DNA of 64,000 bases from Sipunculus nudus. Taxonomy: Eukaryota > Annelida > Sipuncula > Golfingiida > Sipunculidae. Below the pieces are notes generated by a model. It did not search any database, was not told the origin of the DNA, and saw only the letters and a program-made list of their open reading frames with translations. Numbering within the stretch: position 1 is the first letter of the stretch; each line of letters starts with the position of its first letter. The stretch spans positions 54,379,429 to 54,443,428 of the forward strand of contig CM049312.1 of assembly GCA_026874595.1 (NCBI GenBank), given 5' to 3'. The translations under genes and the position numbers were made by a program. Below are positions 24,780 through 39,400 of this stretch, piece by piece.

Positions 24780-27700
24780 TTTGTATATGCCAATGAGGTG
24801 ATAACATGGTGCCCATGAGGTGTTCACATGTCACCCATGAGGTGATCATATGCCTTGTGCTTGGCTGCACTGATTGAACTCTTGACCTATATCTGGCTGC
24901 ACTGAATGAACTCTTGATCTGTTGCCAAATATGAAACAGTTGGCAGTTTCTCAACCTATTTAAATATACAGACACAATCTTGGCCTGTTGGTAAATCTGT
25001 TTACACATACTGAAAGACTTTGGCTAAAATGCATCTTTTTCAAGCTGACATTTTCATAAACTTTTTATCAAAATATCTAGAATAATAAAAGATGCAGTCC
25101 TTTCATTGTTAAAGGTCCAATATTTCTGCCAAAATCATTCAAGTAAACTTGAACAAAGGCCACCTAAGAATAATTTTTTTTTGCCATGTTACAGAAGTTA
25201 TAATTAAAACAATAATTTTGTAGAAGAATAGTTTTGTAGTCTTCAGTTTGATTTAGACATAATAATGGCCATAAGGCCAACAAAAGCTTTTCTGATATGA
25301 TTGAAAGAACCATGTCCTAGGATAACTCTTTTGAAAAATTGAACGATTCAACTTGACAGTTTCATCATAAACATTTTAAGCTGAAAGAGGCTAATATTAT
25401 GAGGTTTTTGCCCATAAAATACAGGTCAATGTAGGTGGCACCACAAAATCTGCAACTTCAAATATGAGTCATGTGACCAACATTTGCACAATACTTGGTG
25501 ATGCTAGCTTCTGTCATTTCTGAGATTACTATGTCAGTATGCTTACTTGGTCAAATGACTGTTCAAATTCGTGTAACTCCACTAAAATTCATCAAATGCA
25601 AACCATTTGACCAAACTTGAGAGGGCTTGCTTCTGGAATCATTTCTGTAAACTATTGAACAAATTGGCTGGACCGTTTACAAGAAGAAGACTTTTTAAGG
25701 TTTTTTTCAGCTTTTCCTCTAAAAAATCTAAGTAAATGCAGACAGCCAAAAAATAAGCTGAATCCCACAACATTTAATATGTGACAGATTATTGAATAAA
25801 ATCTGGGGATGGTAGCTCCTGCCATTCCTGAGAAATTATGGGTTAATATACAGATGACCAATGACCCCCATACAAATAAAGGCCGATGCAGGTGGCACCA
25901 CCAATACCTAAATTTCATATATGACTCATGTGACCAACACTGGCATAAAATTTGATGATGATAGCTCCGGCCGTTTCTGAGACTGACATTTTAGTATGCT
26001 TTTTTAGACATATGACTAAGTTCAACTTCCTGTAACTGGTATAAAAGATTATTTCTGTGAAATATTGAACAATTTGGCTTGACCATTTCGGAGGAGAAGA
26101 TTTTTAAAGGTTTTTTAGCCTTTTCTCTGTAAAATCTAAGAAAATGCAGTTTTTCAGATGGCTATTTTTTTGCATTAAATTTCATTATATTAGCTACATT
26201 CATTTTCAAAATAGTATGGGTTAACGTACAGACGACGGACGCCACCACACCATCGCATTAGTTCACAGGTTCACTAAAAATTACTACACAGATGCATACT
26301 GAATGCAAAATTATAATACAGATACATCTCACTGATGGCAAAATCTAGAATTAAGTTGAGTATGGATACCAATTATTTATAATCCATGTACAGCCTTCTA
26401 TATATACCCCCAGAGAGCTGTATACCTGTGATTGTAGATTGCCTGGCATGAAGAATACCTAAAATCATAAATCTACATTTTTTTTAAAGCTTTTAAAAAA
26501 CATTCTTGTCAATATTAACCATAGATAACCTGAAATCTAAATGTTTAGAGGCTTAATGTAACGGATGCTGATAAACAGGTGCCAGGCTAGATGTATCTGC
26601 TTCACACAGCTAACATATATGGTAAAATGACTCAATTCAATCTTTATAATTCAGCCAAAATTCATTCTTTGGAACTATAAAAGACAATTATTATAAGAAT
26701 TATTCAGGGGAATAATCTTGTAAAATATTAAACAAATTGGCCTCAGTGGCAACAGTAAAAAAACGTTTTAACTGGTTTATAAATCATATGGGAAAATACA
26801 CCAAAATGGCCAAGTTAAGCTTCCCATAACTCAGCCAAAATTCACTGAACCAAAACCATTTGAAAAACTTGAATTATCAACATCTAAGGATAATTAATGT
26901 GTGATTTAAGAATTTGGCCTAGTAGTTTTTTTAAGAAGAATTTTGTAGCCATTGAGCTAAAATGGGATGTTATGGCATATGACTAAATTCAGATTCCCAT
27001 AACTCAGCCAAAAGTCATTGAACTGAGACCATTTGAACAAACTTCAGAAAGCAATACCCTAGGATCATTTCTATGCGATATTAAACTATTTGGCCTTATG
27101 GTTTCAGAGAAGAAGATTTTTTGTAGCCATCAGTATGATAAGGGCACTGATGATCCCCGTACAAAAAAGGCCGATGCAGGTAGCGCCACCAATACCTCAA
27201 TTTCAGATATGACTCATGTGACCAACACTGGCATAAAATTTGGTGATGATAGCTCCAGCCGTTTCTGAGATTGTAATTGCAGTATGCTTTTTTGGACAGA
27301 TGACCAAGTTCAACTTCCTGTAACTCGGCCAAAAATCACCGAACTTAAACCATTCGAACAAACTTGAGAAAGATTGTTCCAGGAATCATTTCATTGGACA
27401 ATTTGGCTGAAAAGTTTCGGAGAAGAAAATTTTTAAAGCTTTTTTTTAAAGCATCTCACTGATGGCAACATCTAGAATTAAGTTGAGTATGGATACCAAT
27501 TATTTATAATCCATGTACAGCCTTCTATATATACCCCCAGAGAGCTGTATACCTGTGATTGTAGATTGCCTGGCATGAAGAATACCTAAAATCATAAATC
27601 TACATTTTTTTTTAAAGCTTTTAAAAAACATTCTCGTCAATATTAACCATAGATAACCTGAAATCTAAATGTCTAGAGGCTTGATGTAACGGATGCTGAT

Positions 27701-28789
27701 AAACAGGTGCCAGGCTAGATGTATCTGCTTCACACAGCTAACATATATGGTAAAATGACTCAATTCAATCTTTATAATTCAGCCAAAATTCATTCTTTGG
27801 AACTATAAAAGACAATTATTATAAGAATTATTCAGGGGAATAATCTTGTAAAATATTAAACAAATTGGCCTCAGTGGCAACAGTAAAAAACGTTTTACTG
27901 GTTTATAAATCATATGGGAAAATACACCAAAATGGCCAATTTAAGCTTCCCATAACTCAGCCCAAATTCACTGAACCAAAACCATTTGAAAAACTTGAAT
28001 TATCAACATCTAAGGATAATTAATGTGTGATTTAAGAATTTGGCCTAGTAGTTTTTGAGAAGAAGATTTTTGTAGCCACTGAGCTAAAATGGGATGTTAT
28101 GGCATATGACTAAATTCAGATTCCCATAACTCAGCCAAAAGTCACTGAACTGAGACCATTTGAACAAACTTCAGAAAGCAATACCCTAGGATCATTTCTG
28201 TGCGATATTAAACTATTTGGCCTTATGGTTTCAGAGAAGAAGATTTTTTGTAGCCATCAGTATGATAAGGGCACTGATGATCCCCGTACAAAAAAGGCCG
28301 ATGCAGGTAGCGCCACCAATACCTCAATTTCAGATTTGACTCATGTGACCAATACTGGCATAAAATTTGGTGATGATAGCTCCAGCCGTTTCTGAGATTG
28401 TAATTGTAGTATGCTTTTTTGGACAGATGACCAAGTTCAACTTCCTGTAACTCGGCCAAAAAATCACCGAACTTAAACCATTCGAACAAACTTGAGAAAG
28501 ATTGTTCCAGGAATCATTTCATTGGACAATTTGGCTGAAAAGTTTCGGAGAAGAAAATTTTTAAAGCTTTTTACCTAAAAAAACTAAGAAAATGCAGTTA
28601 GCCAAAAAATAAGCAAAATCCGATAGAGTTTTTTAGATGACTAATATTTTTCATAAAATTTTGTGATGCTAACTCTTGCCGTTTTCAAGATAGTATGGGT
28701 TAACATACAGACGACGGACCCCGGACGACAGACGACGGACACCGGAAGACGCCACACCATCGCATAAGCTCACAGGTTCGCTAAAAAAG
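24780..28789 (-). mobile_element. Composite non-autonomous element, copy 2, left-truncated
   Basis: Same modules as copy 1 but lacking the AACAAGG left end. The right border is CACAGGTTCGC then TAAAAAA (28773-28788). An internal end-like border TTCACAGGTTCACTAAAAA near 26265 suggests two elements joined head to tail. Modules share AACTCAGCCAAAA and degenerate GGTGGCGCCACC (for example GGTAGCGCCACC near 27178 and 28306). Confidence 0.6.
26325..28560. repeat. 1,127-bp tandem duplication within copy 2
   Basis: The sequence starting CATCTCACTGATGGCA at 26325 restarts at 27452 and stays nearly identical for about 1.1 kb. Confidence 0.85.
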
Positions 28790-28816
28790 ATGAACAAAAT
28801 TCAGAAATGTTCTTAT

Positions 28817-28990
28817 TCAGGAAAACAAATGCGCACAAACTTTAGCAGGAACATTTGATCCCACACGGATGAAGTCTGTCCCTTGGTCTCTATTAAATAT
28901 ATATTTCACACCTTTCCACCAAGCAAGAGATCGGTCTTTTTCAAAAGTCGCCTTCTTTTTCTTGGCGATTTCAATGGCCCTCAAGGCTTT
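28817..28990 (-). other. Possible orphan coding exon, function unknown
   Basis: The minus-strand frame reads KALRAIEIAKKKKATFEKD then RSLAWWKGVKYIFNRDQGT up to a stop at 28817. Lys/Glu-rich helix composition with a Trp-Trp pair looks protein-like, and the stretch is non-repetitive between two repeat-rich regions. I do not recognise the family and cannot place neighbouring exons. It could be a relic exon or chance. Confidence 0.2.
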
Positions 28991-30193
28991 CCTTTTAAAT
29001 ATTCAGGGTTTCTACATGCATTCAGCTGATCAGACAGACTTCACATGCCGATTTTGTCACTTAATATATTTACACACATGATGTTTATCACTCGTGAACA
29101 CAATGTAAATATTCATTTATTTGCATATATAAATATACCTCATGTGTCAAAATAATTGACTTTAAATATATAAAAGAATTACATGTAAATGAGGATAAAT
29201 AAAAAAAGTCTGTTTATCATATACCGGTATATGTGTAATTTTTATAATTGTAATTAAATAAAAGTTTAATCCAACATAACAGAACAAATGTTCAAAAACA
29301 TACTATGTATTCATATCACGACATGGCTCAGAGATACTTCGCATGAATTATAATATCTGTATGCATTTTGGAATTTCTTATCATTATGTTTCGTTGGTGA
29401 CCAAACTATGAGATGTAGGAGAACGTTTAATTTGATACGCTGTTAATGGTTTAATAATGCAGCCTTACAGGGATAAAGCTTCCTCACCTTAACCTCACAG
29501 CCCAGATAATCTCAAAACCATTCTTTTTAAAATGAACATTATAATCTCATTTTCAGCATGACTTAAAAAAATAAAATAAATCATCAATAAATTTTAATTT
29601 GTTAAAACTTTTTATTTGACAAGTAAAACAAACGAGACCCTTTATAACTAAATAATTCTCTCTGAATTGAATTAACACTCCTGTTAATGTTTATGATGAC
29701 CATTTATACATTTTTATCTTAAATACTGAACCACAATTTCCTTTTGCAAACTTCTGTATCTTCTGAATCTTTTAACCAAGTGACATGGCCTCCGTCATGG
29801 GTTTGCAGCCTCACTTTGACAATTACATTTTAAGAATATTTATGACGCTCAAAAACCAATCAGCATATGTTAAATATAGTTGTTTGAGCTCATGACCATT
29901 GACCTTATCACCATAAATTTGGGTTGAGATGTGGTAAAAATAAACAGTTATCTAAGATACTGATTAAATGAACTACTAATTTATTTTACAAGACGATTTT
30001 GGTTTCATTCTAGTTAATTTGGTATATGCCTCATTTCTCCGTTGCAGCTTATTTTCTGGTTCTGTTCTGTGAGTTTAAGAAAAAGATAACATTTTTTTAA
30101 TGGGCGCTCTACTACAGAAGATACTACAGAAAGAAATGTTTTGATACAACCTAACAAATGAAAGTTTGTTTAAATAATCCATAATTCATGATT
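28991..30193. other. No gene seen; 3' flank of NCLX
   Basis: AT-rich unique sequence without recognisable coding potential. Confidence 0.5.
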
Positions 30194-30199
30194 TTTATT
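30194..30199 (-). terminator. SLC8B1: Candidate polyadenylation signal of NCLX
   Basis: AATAAA on the minus strand about 80 nt past the stop codon. Confidence 0.5.
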
Positions 30200-30278
30200 A
30201 CATATCGTCCCTCTCCTGATATATCAGTGATGTCAAGTGTTCAGCATAATAAATGATCAAACAAATCATGCTGACTAA

Positions 30279-30470
30279 TTAAAATGGACTCTTGATTACT
30301 TTTGTTTCAACTAAAATTGCAATTATCAAAAATATTCCATAAAAAACAAAAAGTACAAAGCCAAATGGCCGCTTCATTTTAAATTTTGTAAATAACATGA
30401 CAATCAAAGCCAGAGTGAGACTCCCGAGTACACTTGCCACCAACACAACCTGTATCAGCGAGTGACTGAG
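30279..30470 (-). CDS. SLC8B1: NCLX coding exon 17 (C-terminus)
   Basis: Acceptor CATTTCAG/CTCAGT. Encodes two membrane helices around KMKRPFGFVLFVFYGIF and ends ETKVIKSPF, as the family does. Confidence 0.9.
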   Translation of the reverse strand, partial: LSHSLIQVVLVASVLGSLTLALIVMLFTKFKMKRPFGFVLFVFYGIFLIIAILVETKVIKSPF

Positions 30471-33400
30471 CTGAAATGACAGAAAACAAGGGTCAGTTAA
30501 CATGCATCACAAAACAGCTCTGGTAGATCACCAATTGGTCACCTTAAAGGGCCTATTATGATATCTGACATATACATTAACTACAGACAATCAGTTGCAC
30601 CTTTTACAAAAGAATAGGCCAGAAAAGCTGATCCCACTGTACACAGACTGCTCCTTATGTTTTACAACATGTTTATAACATGTGGGGTCCAAACACATTA
30701 AACAAGGACACCTGGTGGCAAGTCATATGAACCGGAGTTATGCAAAGGGTGTTTGGCAACTAGTGATCTTTCATCTTCTGCACATATACAATCAACCATC
30801 TCTGGTTTCATGGTTTTCTGTTGATCAAAATTACCTGGTTTTGTAAAAGCTTGTCGATAATCAAGCTCATACAGAGATTACAGAGACTTTATAAGAATTG
30901 TTCTGAATAGGAATTATCTTTAGTCTGTTAAAATGTATACAGGATAAGCCAGATTTCACATAAATTCTAAGGAAAAGGTAAGAAAATAGCTGTCTGTATA
31001 CATCAACTGCTGAGAGAAGAATTTGAGTATTCAAGACTGAACAGTAACCCTATTACTTGAGTCTGAAATATGGACCTAAGTATTCGTGTGAGTGTGCATT
31101 TTGAGGTATCACAGTATTTGTTATTTTTAATATTTTTTTGTTTAACTAATTTAAAGTGCTTATAACAAATATAAATATGGTGTTCTTATATTTAAAAGTG
31201 AAACAGCACTTATTTATCATATTATTAAATTATTAAAAACTAAGTTATTTATTCAGTTTGATATGTTTAACATGAAGAGTCAATTCAGCCAGGGCAGAAA
31301 AACATGGACTAACCACGGTACTAAAGATATTCAATATTCATACTGTAACATAGTTTACCTTTATGATTCCATTTTGACTCCTCAAACCTCGAAGAGTGAA
31401 AGGAATTCCAATTCCAAGGAGAAGATCGGATTCTGATAAGGAACTTCATACTTTCTGTGTTAGCAACGGTAACAGTCATGCTGATATAGATACAATTGGA
31501 AAGGCAGCAAAGACTTAATTTTAACCCTGCTCCAAAAGTTCAATAACAATAATGATTAAATCAAGAGATGAAGTGTAGCTAAGCTGAGCCAAGGGAGCAG
31601 CCTGGAGTTAAACAAGTTACATGACACCGGTGAGAACTGCATCACTCACTGCACACTACTGTGCTGGGCTGGCTTGATGTAAACAATACTTGACATGGTG
31701 TCTGAATACTCTTTTTTTTTATCAATTCCTGTGAAATTCCAGTTTTAACAGATTTGATCCTTATGTGTATATGTGTGAAAATTACATAATCAATGTTTAC
31801 AAGGAAAAAAATGTGCAATGGTCAAAGTTGGGGCAAAATTAAAGGTATTGATTTAACATATATGCTAATAACTTTAAACAAGGCCTACAGGCCTAATGCG
31901 AACCTGTGCATTGGGAAATACACCAGGTATAATGCTTCAATGCTAGACCATTACTTTTCATGTATATGAACTATGCAAGTGCTAAACATTTTGAATTAGA
32001 AACAATTACACAAACATCACTGCTGAAATTCTGGCATAGGTGCACACAACACTAAAAAGATTGTAGCTGGCACCACCAGTCTTGTATACAACGAAGCTAT
32101 CAGAGATATATACATAAGCCCAATTTCAGACTGATATATCAAACCCCTCCTGAGAAAAACGTGTGCAAAAGTCATGGTAGGTGGCGACACCTGTCTTGTG
32201 AGCGAAAAAGCCATCATAGACAGGTCAAAATATTAGGCCAATACATCAAACTTACCTTGAGTATGATGCATGGGGCTGACCAGGCTTAAGTGAGAAAGGC
32301 TGTTGCCCCGAGTGAACTGTGACAAATTGCTTGCTCAGACTACTGCACTGAGTGAACTCAATGACCTGCACCTGGCTAGACTGAGTGAACTTTTGACCTG
32401 TACCTGGCTGCACTGAGTGAACTCTTGACCTGTTGCATAATCTGACACAGTTGGCAGTCTGCCAAAGCTATAAATAGAATGCAGCTACTGCACTGAGTAA
32501 ACTCCTGACCCATACCTGGCTGCACTGAGTGAACTCTTGACCTGTTGCCTAATCTGATACAGTTGGCAGTCTGCCAAAGCTATAAATAGATCCAGACTGA
32601 CCTCTAGCCTGTAGCCAAATCTGAAATAGTAGCCACACCATTGCATAAGCTCATGCAGGGGCCCTGCCCTGAGGGGCTTGACACCCATGAAGTGATCACA
32701 TGGTGCCCATGAGGGGTTCACATGTCACCCATGAGGTGATCACATGCCATGTGCTTGGCTGCACTGATTGAACTCTTGGCCTATATCTGGCTGCACTGAA
32801 TGAACTCTTGATCTGTTCCCAAATCTGAAACAGTTGGCAGTTTCTCATCCTATTTAAAGATACAGATTCAATCTTGGCCTGTTGGTATATCTGTTTACAC
32901 ATACTGAAAGACTTTGGTTAAAATTTCTTTTTTCAAGCCGACATATTCATAAACTTTTTATCAAAATATCTAGAATAATAAAAGATGCAGTACTTTCATT
33001 GTTAAAGGTTTAAAAGTTCTGCCAAAAATCATTCTATTAAACTTGAACAAAGGCCACCTAAGAATAATTTTTGTGCAATGTTACAGAAGATATAATTGAA
33101 ATAATAATTTTGTAGAAGAACACTATTGCAGTCCTCAGTTTGAAAAAGACATAATAATGGCCATAAGACAAACTTTAGCTTTTCACAACTCAACCGAAAA
33201 TCAACAAACTCAGTATATTCTGATATGATTGAAAGCACCATGTCCTAGGATAATTCTTTTGAAAAATTGAACAATTCAACTTGACAGTTAAGCTGAAAAA
33301 GGATAAAATTATGAGTTTTTTTGCCCATAAAAAACAGGTCAATGTAGGTGGCACCACTAAATCTACAACTTCGTATATGAGTCATGTGACCAACATTTGC

Positions 33401-36400
33401 AAAATACCTGGTAATGCTAGCTTCTGTCATTTCTGAGAGTAATATGTCAGTATGCTTACTTGGCCGAATGACTGTTCAAATTTGTGTAACTCCACTAAAA
33501 TTCATCAAATGCAAACCATTTGAACAAACTTGAGAGGGCTTGCCTCTGGGATCATTTATGTAAAATATTTAAAAATTTGGCTGGACCGTCTACAAGAAGA
33601 CGACTTTTAAAATATTGTCAGCTTTTTCCTTATAAAATCTAAGTAAATGCAGATAGCAAAAAAATAAGCTGAATCCCACAAAATTTGATATGTGACAGAT
33701 TATTGCATAAAATCTGGGAATGGTAGCTCCTGCTATTCCTGAGAAATTATGGATTAATGTACAGATTACCAATGACCCCCGTATAAAAATAGGTCAATTC
33801 AGGTGGTGCCACCAATACCTGAATTTCATATATGACTCATGTGACCAACACTGGCAAAAAATTTGGTGATGATAGCTCTGGCTGTTTCTGAGACTGTCAT
33901 TTTAGTATGCTTTTTTGGACAGATGACTAAGTTCAACTTCCTGAACAAAATTGAGGGAGATGGTATAAAAGATTATTTCTGTGAAATATTGAACAATTTG
34001 GCTTGAGTGTTTCGGAAGAGAAGATTTTTAAAGTTTTTTTTTTACCTTTTTCTCTATAAAATTTAAGAAAATTTTCAGATGGCTAATTTTTTGCATTTAA
34101 TTTCATGATGCTAGCTCCAATCATTTTCAAAATAGTATGGGTAAACGTACAGAAGACAAACGCCGCCACACCATCGCATTAGTTCACAGGTTCACTAAAA
34201 ATTAATACAGATGCATATTGAATGCAAAATTGTAATACAGATACATCTCACTGATGGCAAAATCTTGAATTAATTTGACTATGGATACCAATTATTTATA
34301 ATCCATGTACAGCCGTCTTTATATACCCAAAGAGAGCTGTATAGCTGTGATTGTAAACATTGCCTGGCATGAGGAATATCTAAAAATCATAAATCTACAT
34401 TTTTTAAAAGCTTTTAAAAAACATTCTTGTCAATATTAACCATAGATAACCTGAAATCTAAATGTCTAGAGGCATGATGTAATAAATGCTGATAAACTGG
34501 TGCCAGTCTAGATGTATCTAGATGTACAGCAGTACCTGCCGTGAGGGGACACCTATGGGACAGAGCCAAAGTGTCTCTACATTGCAGGTGTCCCTTCGTG
34601 AGAGGTAGGGACAGTTGGGGGGGAGGGCCAGTTTGGGGGGGGGGGGGAGTAGGTAATAAATAAAACACATGAAACATATTTACACATTTTCTACAATAAT
34701 ATTTACACAATTACATATACATGTACACAAATTTCATTTAATTGTACAGAAATCAACAATCGCACTGATCCCATAGGTACAGAAAATAAGTATTTCTGAA
34801 CAACAAATGAAAACGTTTTATACACATGAAACATATTTACACTCTCTTGCTGCCATCTGTGGTGATCTGAGTATATGTTGAGTATAAGGTGGTGTCGCCA
34901 CCTAGTGGATATGGTTGTAAAAAGATTTCTTTGGAGTCTTTACGGTTGTAGGGAGGAAAAGGGAACAGCGGAATAATGGCGTTCTTGAGAGTGAACGTGG
35001 AAAGTTTCTGTGAAATCCAATAAAGGATCTTGGACTATACTAGTGTTGTTATTACCTACAAAATACCACAGTTTGGCGACGGGGAAAACCAGCTTTACGT
35101 GCAAAAAGTAAGTGACATTCGCTATGGCTTCATTAGATTTTGGTACGCCTCAACCGTTTCTGTCTTCGCCGGGACCGCCAGCTGTTCCATGGCCGCATTG
35201 GCGCCTATATTTGAGAACTATATGGTGGCCGCTGAACTAACACATAAACCACCAGCCCGTCAGAGGGCCATTCTACTACATTCTCTCGGTACAGAAGGCC
35301 AAAGAATATTTTATTCTCTTCCGGAGGAATCAGGGTCCGCTTCAGTATATGACAAAGCAATGCTTGCTTTAGAAAGACATTTCAGCCCCGCTGTGAATGT
35401 TGTTGCAGAACGCTACCATTTCAGACAGAGAAGCCAGCTTGCCGGCGAGACGATAGATGATTACGTCACAGCACTGCGTGAACTTGCTAGCACGTGTGAC
35501 TTTGAAGCTATGCAAGATGATATGATCCGTGATCAGATCGTGGATAGAACTAATTCAGAACGTTTGAGAGAACGCTTGTTGATGGAACCAGAGCTTACAT
35601 TACAACGTGCTATGGACATAGCTCGCCGCATTGAAACAGCAGTTAAAGAAGCCGCGTTTATGAAAGAAGCCAAGTCAGAGTCACAGCCTCAAAGAACTGT
35701 TTATAAAGTACGTTCATATCGACGGCCTGTCAACGCGCCTACAGGTGAATGTGCTAGTGACAACACTGCTATACATAAGCAGGCATCAAGTCACAATGCT
35801 ACTGCTACTACTGCTAGTACTGGACTTCTGAGATGTTTTCGTTGTGGCTCGACCAGTCATTTAGCAAACAGTACCACCTGTCCAGCCAGAAATAAGAAAT
35901 GTGCTGCATGTGGTAAGGTTGGACATTTTGCACGTCAATGCAGGAGTAAACCAACTGCTACCAGTATCAGTGTGACACCCCAGTCTGAAAGTACCCCGAG
36001 TCAAGTGAGACAGTTAGAATTAGCCACAGAATTGTCAGAACCTGAGCGTCCATTTGCAGTTCTTGGAGTTTCCAGTACATCGCCACTAAAGCCGATCAAG
36101 CAGGATGTCAGCTGTACAGTTACAGTCAACAGTATCCCAGTTACCGTGACAGTTGATTCAGCAGCAGATGCTTCATTCATGAATCTGGAACTTTTTGATA
36201 AATATTTCCTGAGGGACAGTTTACTGCCCAGTGCCGAACCTTTCACTTCCTATACAGATGACGTTGTGAACATTATAGGTGTATTTAAAGCTATGGTACA
36301 TTATAAAGATAAATCAGTGGTTGCCAACTGGTATGTGGTGGAAAATCAAAAAACCTTGTTAGGTAAAGACCTCATGCAAGGACTTGGTGTGAATATACAT

Positions 36401-39400
36401 GGTGAAAGCTTGACTTGTTGTCATCTTGCATGTACCAATGATGCTCATGTTTGTTGCAATGATCATGTTGATTCCATGTCTCTTGATAACCCTTCCTTAC
36501 ATACCCCTACATGCCAAATTCCTTCCGAATTTCCAGATTTGTTTAATGATGAGTTGGGTCTTATCAAAGGGTTTAAGCACAGAATAAAGTTAAAACCTGG
36601 GGCACAACCTGTACAGCAGAAAGTAAGACCTGTACCGTTTGCTGCTAGAGAACAGTTGTCATTAGAGCTTAAGAGATTAGAGAACAGTGGTGTTATTGAG
36701 AGAGTTGATGCGTCAGAGTGGGTATCCCCAATAGTAGTCGCATGGAAAAAAGATGGTTCAATACGGGTGTGCACAGACCTCGGACGCCTAAATGATTCAA
36801 TTATAGTAGAGAGACACCCAATACCAAACATTGAGGATTTGTTAAGTGAACTACATGGATCAACTGTACTCTCAAAGTTAGATTTAAAGTCAGCATATCA
36901 TCAGCTTGAGTTAACAGAGGACTGTAGAGACCTTACTACCTTTATCACACCAGATGGTATGTTCCGTTACAAACGAGTATGCTTCGGTTTGGCATCAGCG
37001 CCTGCCTGTTTTCAGAAACTCATGTCGGCCGTGTTACAGGGCCTGCCAGGAGTTCAATGTTTCATTGATGATGTTATTGTTGCAGGTACAACTAAGAAAG
37101 AGCATGATTTACGATTGAAACTTGTTCTTGAAAAGTTCAGAGCTACTGGCATCAAACTGAATGCTAAATGTGAATTTGGCCAGTCCCAGATCAAAGTGTT
37201 AGGTCACATGGTTGATAGCCAAGGTCTACATACCATTCCAGATTTGGTGAAAGGTATAGTGGAAGCTCAAATTCCTCAGACAGCAGACCAGATCAAATCT
37301 TTTCTTGGTTTATGTGGTTACTATGCTAAATTCATTCCAAATTATGCCACCATGGTTCAGCCTATCAGAGATGTTCAAATGGGCAAGACTTTTCAGTGGT
37401 CAGCCGCCGCAGATACTGCATTTACCAATATTAAGCATGCTATTGTGAATAGCAAAGTGCTTGCATTGTTTGACCCTTCATTGTCTACTATTGTAACATG
37501 TGACGCTTCTCAGTCAGGTATTGGTGCTTTGATGACTCAGCTTAAAGAGGGGAAAAGAGTTACTCTGTTGGTGAGTTAGAAGCTTTAGCATGTGTTTGGT
37601 CTATTGAGAAGTGGCACAAATATCTGTGGGGTAGGAGGTTTACTTTGAGAACCGACCACAAGGCATTAGTTTCACTTTTGTCAACTACAGGAACAGGTCG
37701 CAGACCTATGAGAATTGCCAGGTGGAATGCAAGATTACTTTATTATGACTATACAGTGGAGTACAGACCAGGGGAGCAAAATTTAGTTGCAGATGCACTT
37801 AGTAGATTACCTCAGAACTGTGTACATACATCAGAAAATACTGCCTGTGATGACTATGATATTGTCAGAGTGTGTCAAGTGGCTTTACAGGGAACTTGTA
37901 TTACATGTCAGCAGATTACAGATGATACAAATAAAGATAATGTGTGCAAAAAAGTCATGGAATATGTACAGAAAGGATGGCCAGTCAAAATGAGCCATGT
38001 AGAATCAGATGTTCAACCATATTTTAAGTTGCGAGAGGAATTGTCTATACATCAAGGAGTGTTTTACAGAAGTGACAGAGTCATTGCTCCTGCTTCACTT
38101 AGAAAGCATTTGATTGTCAAAGCCCATGATAGCCATCAGGGCATAGCTAAAACTAAGAACAGGTTGAGACAATTGTATTGGTGGCCAAGAATGGATGTGG
38201 AGGTCCAGGAAGCAATAAAGAATTGTGCAGTGTGTCAATTACATGATAATACTGTGTGTACAAGAACAGGACCTATGCAAATTGTACCCTTACCTTCAGG
38301 TAGTTGGGAGAAACTAGGAATTGACATAGTGGGTCCATATTCATGTTTTCAGGACAGATATGCTATTACTCTTGTGGACTATTACAGTAAGTGGCCAGAA
38401 GTAATGTTTACTTCTAATCTTACTACAGAACTGGTCATTGAATTTCTTACATCAGTGTTTAGTAGGGAAGGTTTTCCTAAAGAGATTGTGACTGATCATG
38501 GTCCGCAATTCGATTCAGCTGATTTTGACAAATTTTTAAAAGAAAGAAATATAAAACATGTGTGCTCTGCTATCTACCATCCACAAGGTAACAGTGAGGT
38601 AGAAAGGTTCAACAAGGTACTAAGTAAATGTGTATTAACAGCCAGAATTGAGAAACAAAATGTGTCTAAATCGGTGAGAGAATTTTTAGCCATATACAGA
38701 TGCACCCCTCATCTGACTACAGCTTTATCATCTAGCATTGTATTGCATGGAAGGCATATGAGGACCAAACTAGATATTGTAGGAGTTACTACAGAACCTA
38801 CCTTTTCAGGGGATAAGGACATGCGAGAGAGAGTTAAACATAAGCAAATTAAGAGCAAGAAGGACTTTGATGATAGGAAAAGAGTGAGAACTACTGTATT
38901 TTTACCTGGACAGTGGGTTAGAGTGAAGAAACCTAGACGTGTGTTAAAGGGAGAAAGTAAGTTTACAAAACCCTTGAGAGTTAGGGCTAGAGTAGGTCCC
39001 AACACGTATGTGTTGGAAGATGGTAAACCATGGAATATAGAGAGGTTGGTGAGTTTTAATGGATCAGTTTCTCAAGAGAACGAAAGTGATACTGGTATTA
39101 TGGATGTAGAATCTTTTACAGAAGGGCAGCCAGAACAACCTCGTAGAAATGTAAGAGACCGCAGACCTCCCAGATGGTTGCAAGATTTTGTTACTGAGTA
39201 GAATGATTATTGTGAATGTAGATGTACGGAATATTTTTACAGGGGGGAGAATGTGGTGATCTGAGTATATGTTGAGTATAAGGTGGTGTCGCCACCTAGT
39301 AGATATGGTTGTAAAAAGATTTCTTGGGAGTCTTTACGGTTGTAGGGAGGAAAAGGGAACAGCGGAATAATGGCGTTCTTGAGAGCGAACGTGGAAAGTT

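Noticed and set aside
27096-28489. Repeated minus-strand frames containing RYWWRYLHRPFLYGDHQ
   Set aside because: They come from the degenerate palindrome module of composite copy 2 and change with each repeat.
35030-35123. Gag start at 35030
   Set aside because: That frame begins with TTG inside the LTR; ATG 35124 gives a family-like start, followed by a frameshift.
36001-36831. Minus-strand frames of 81 and 122 codons under the Gypsy element
   Set aside because: Antisense shadows of gag-pol.
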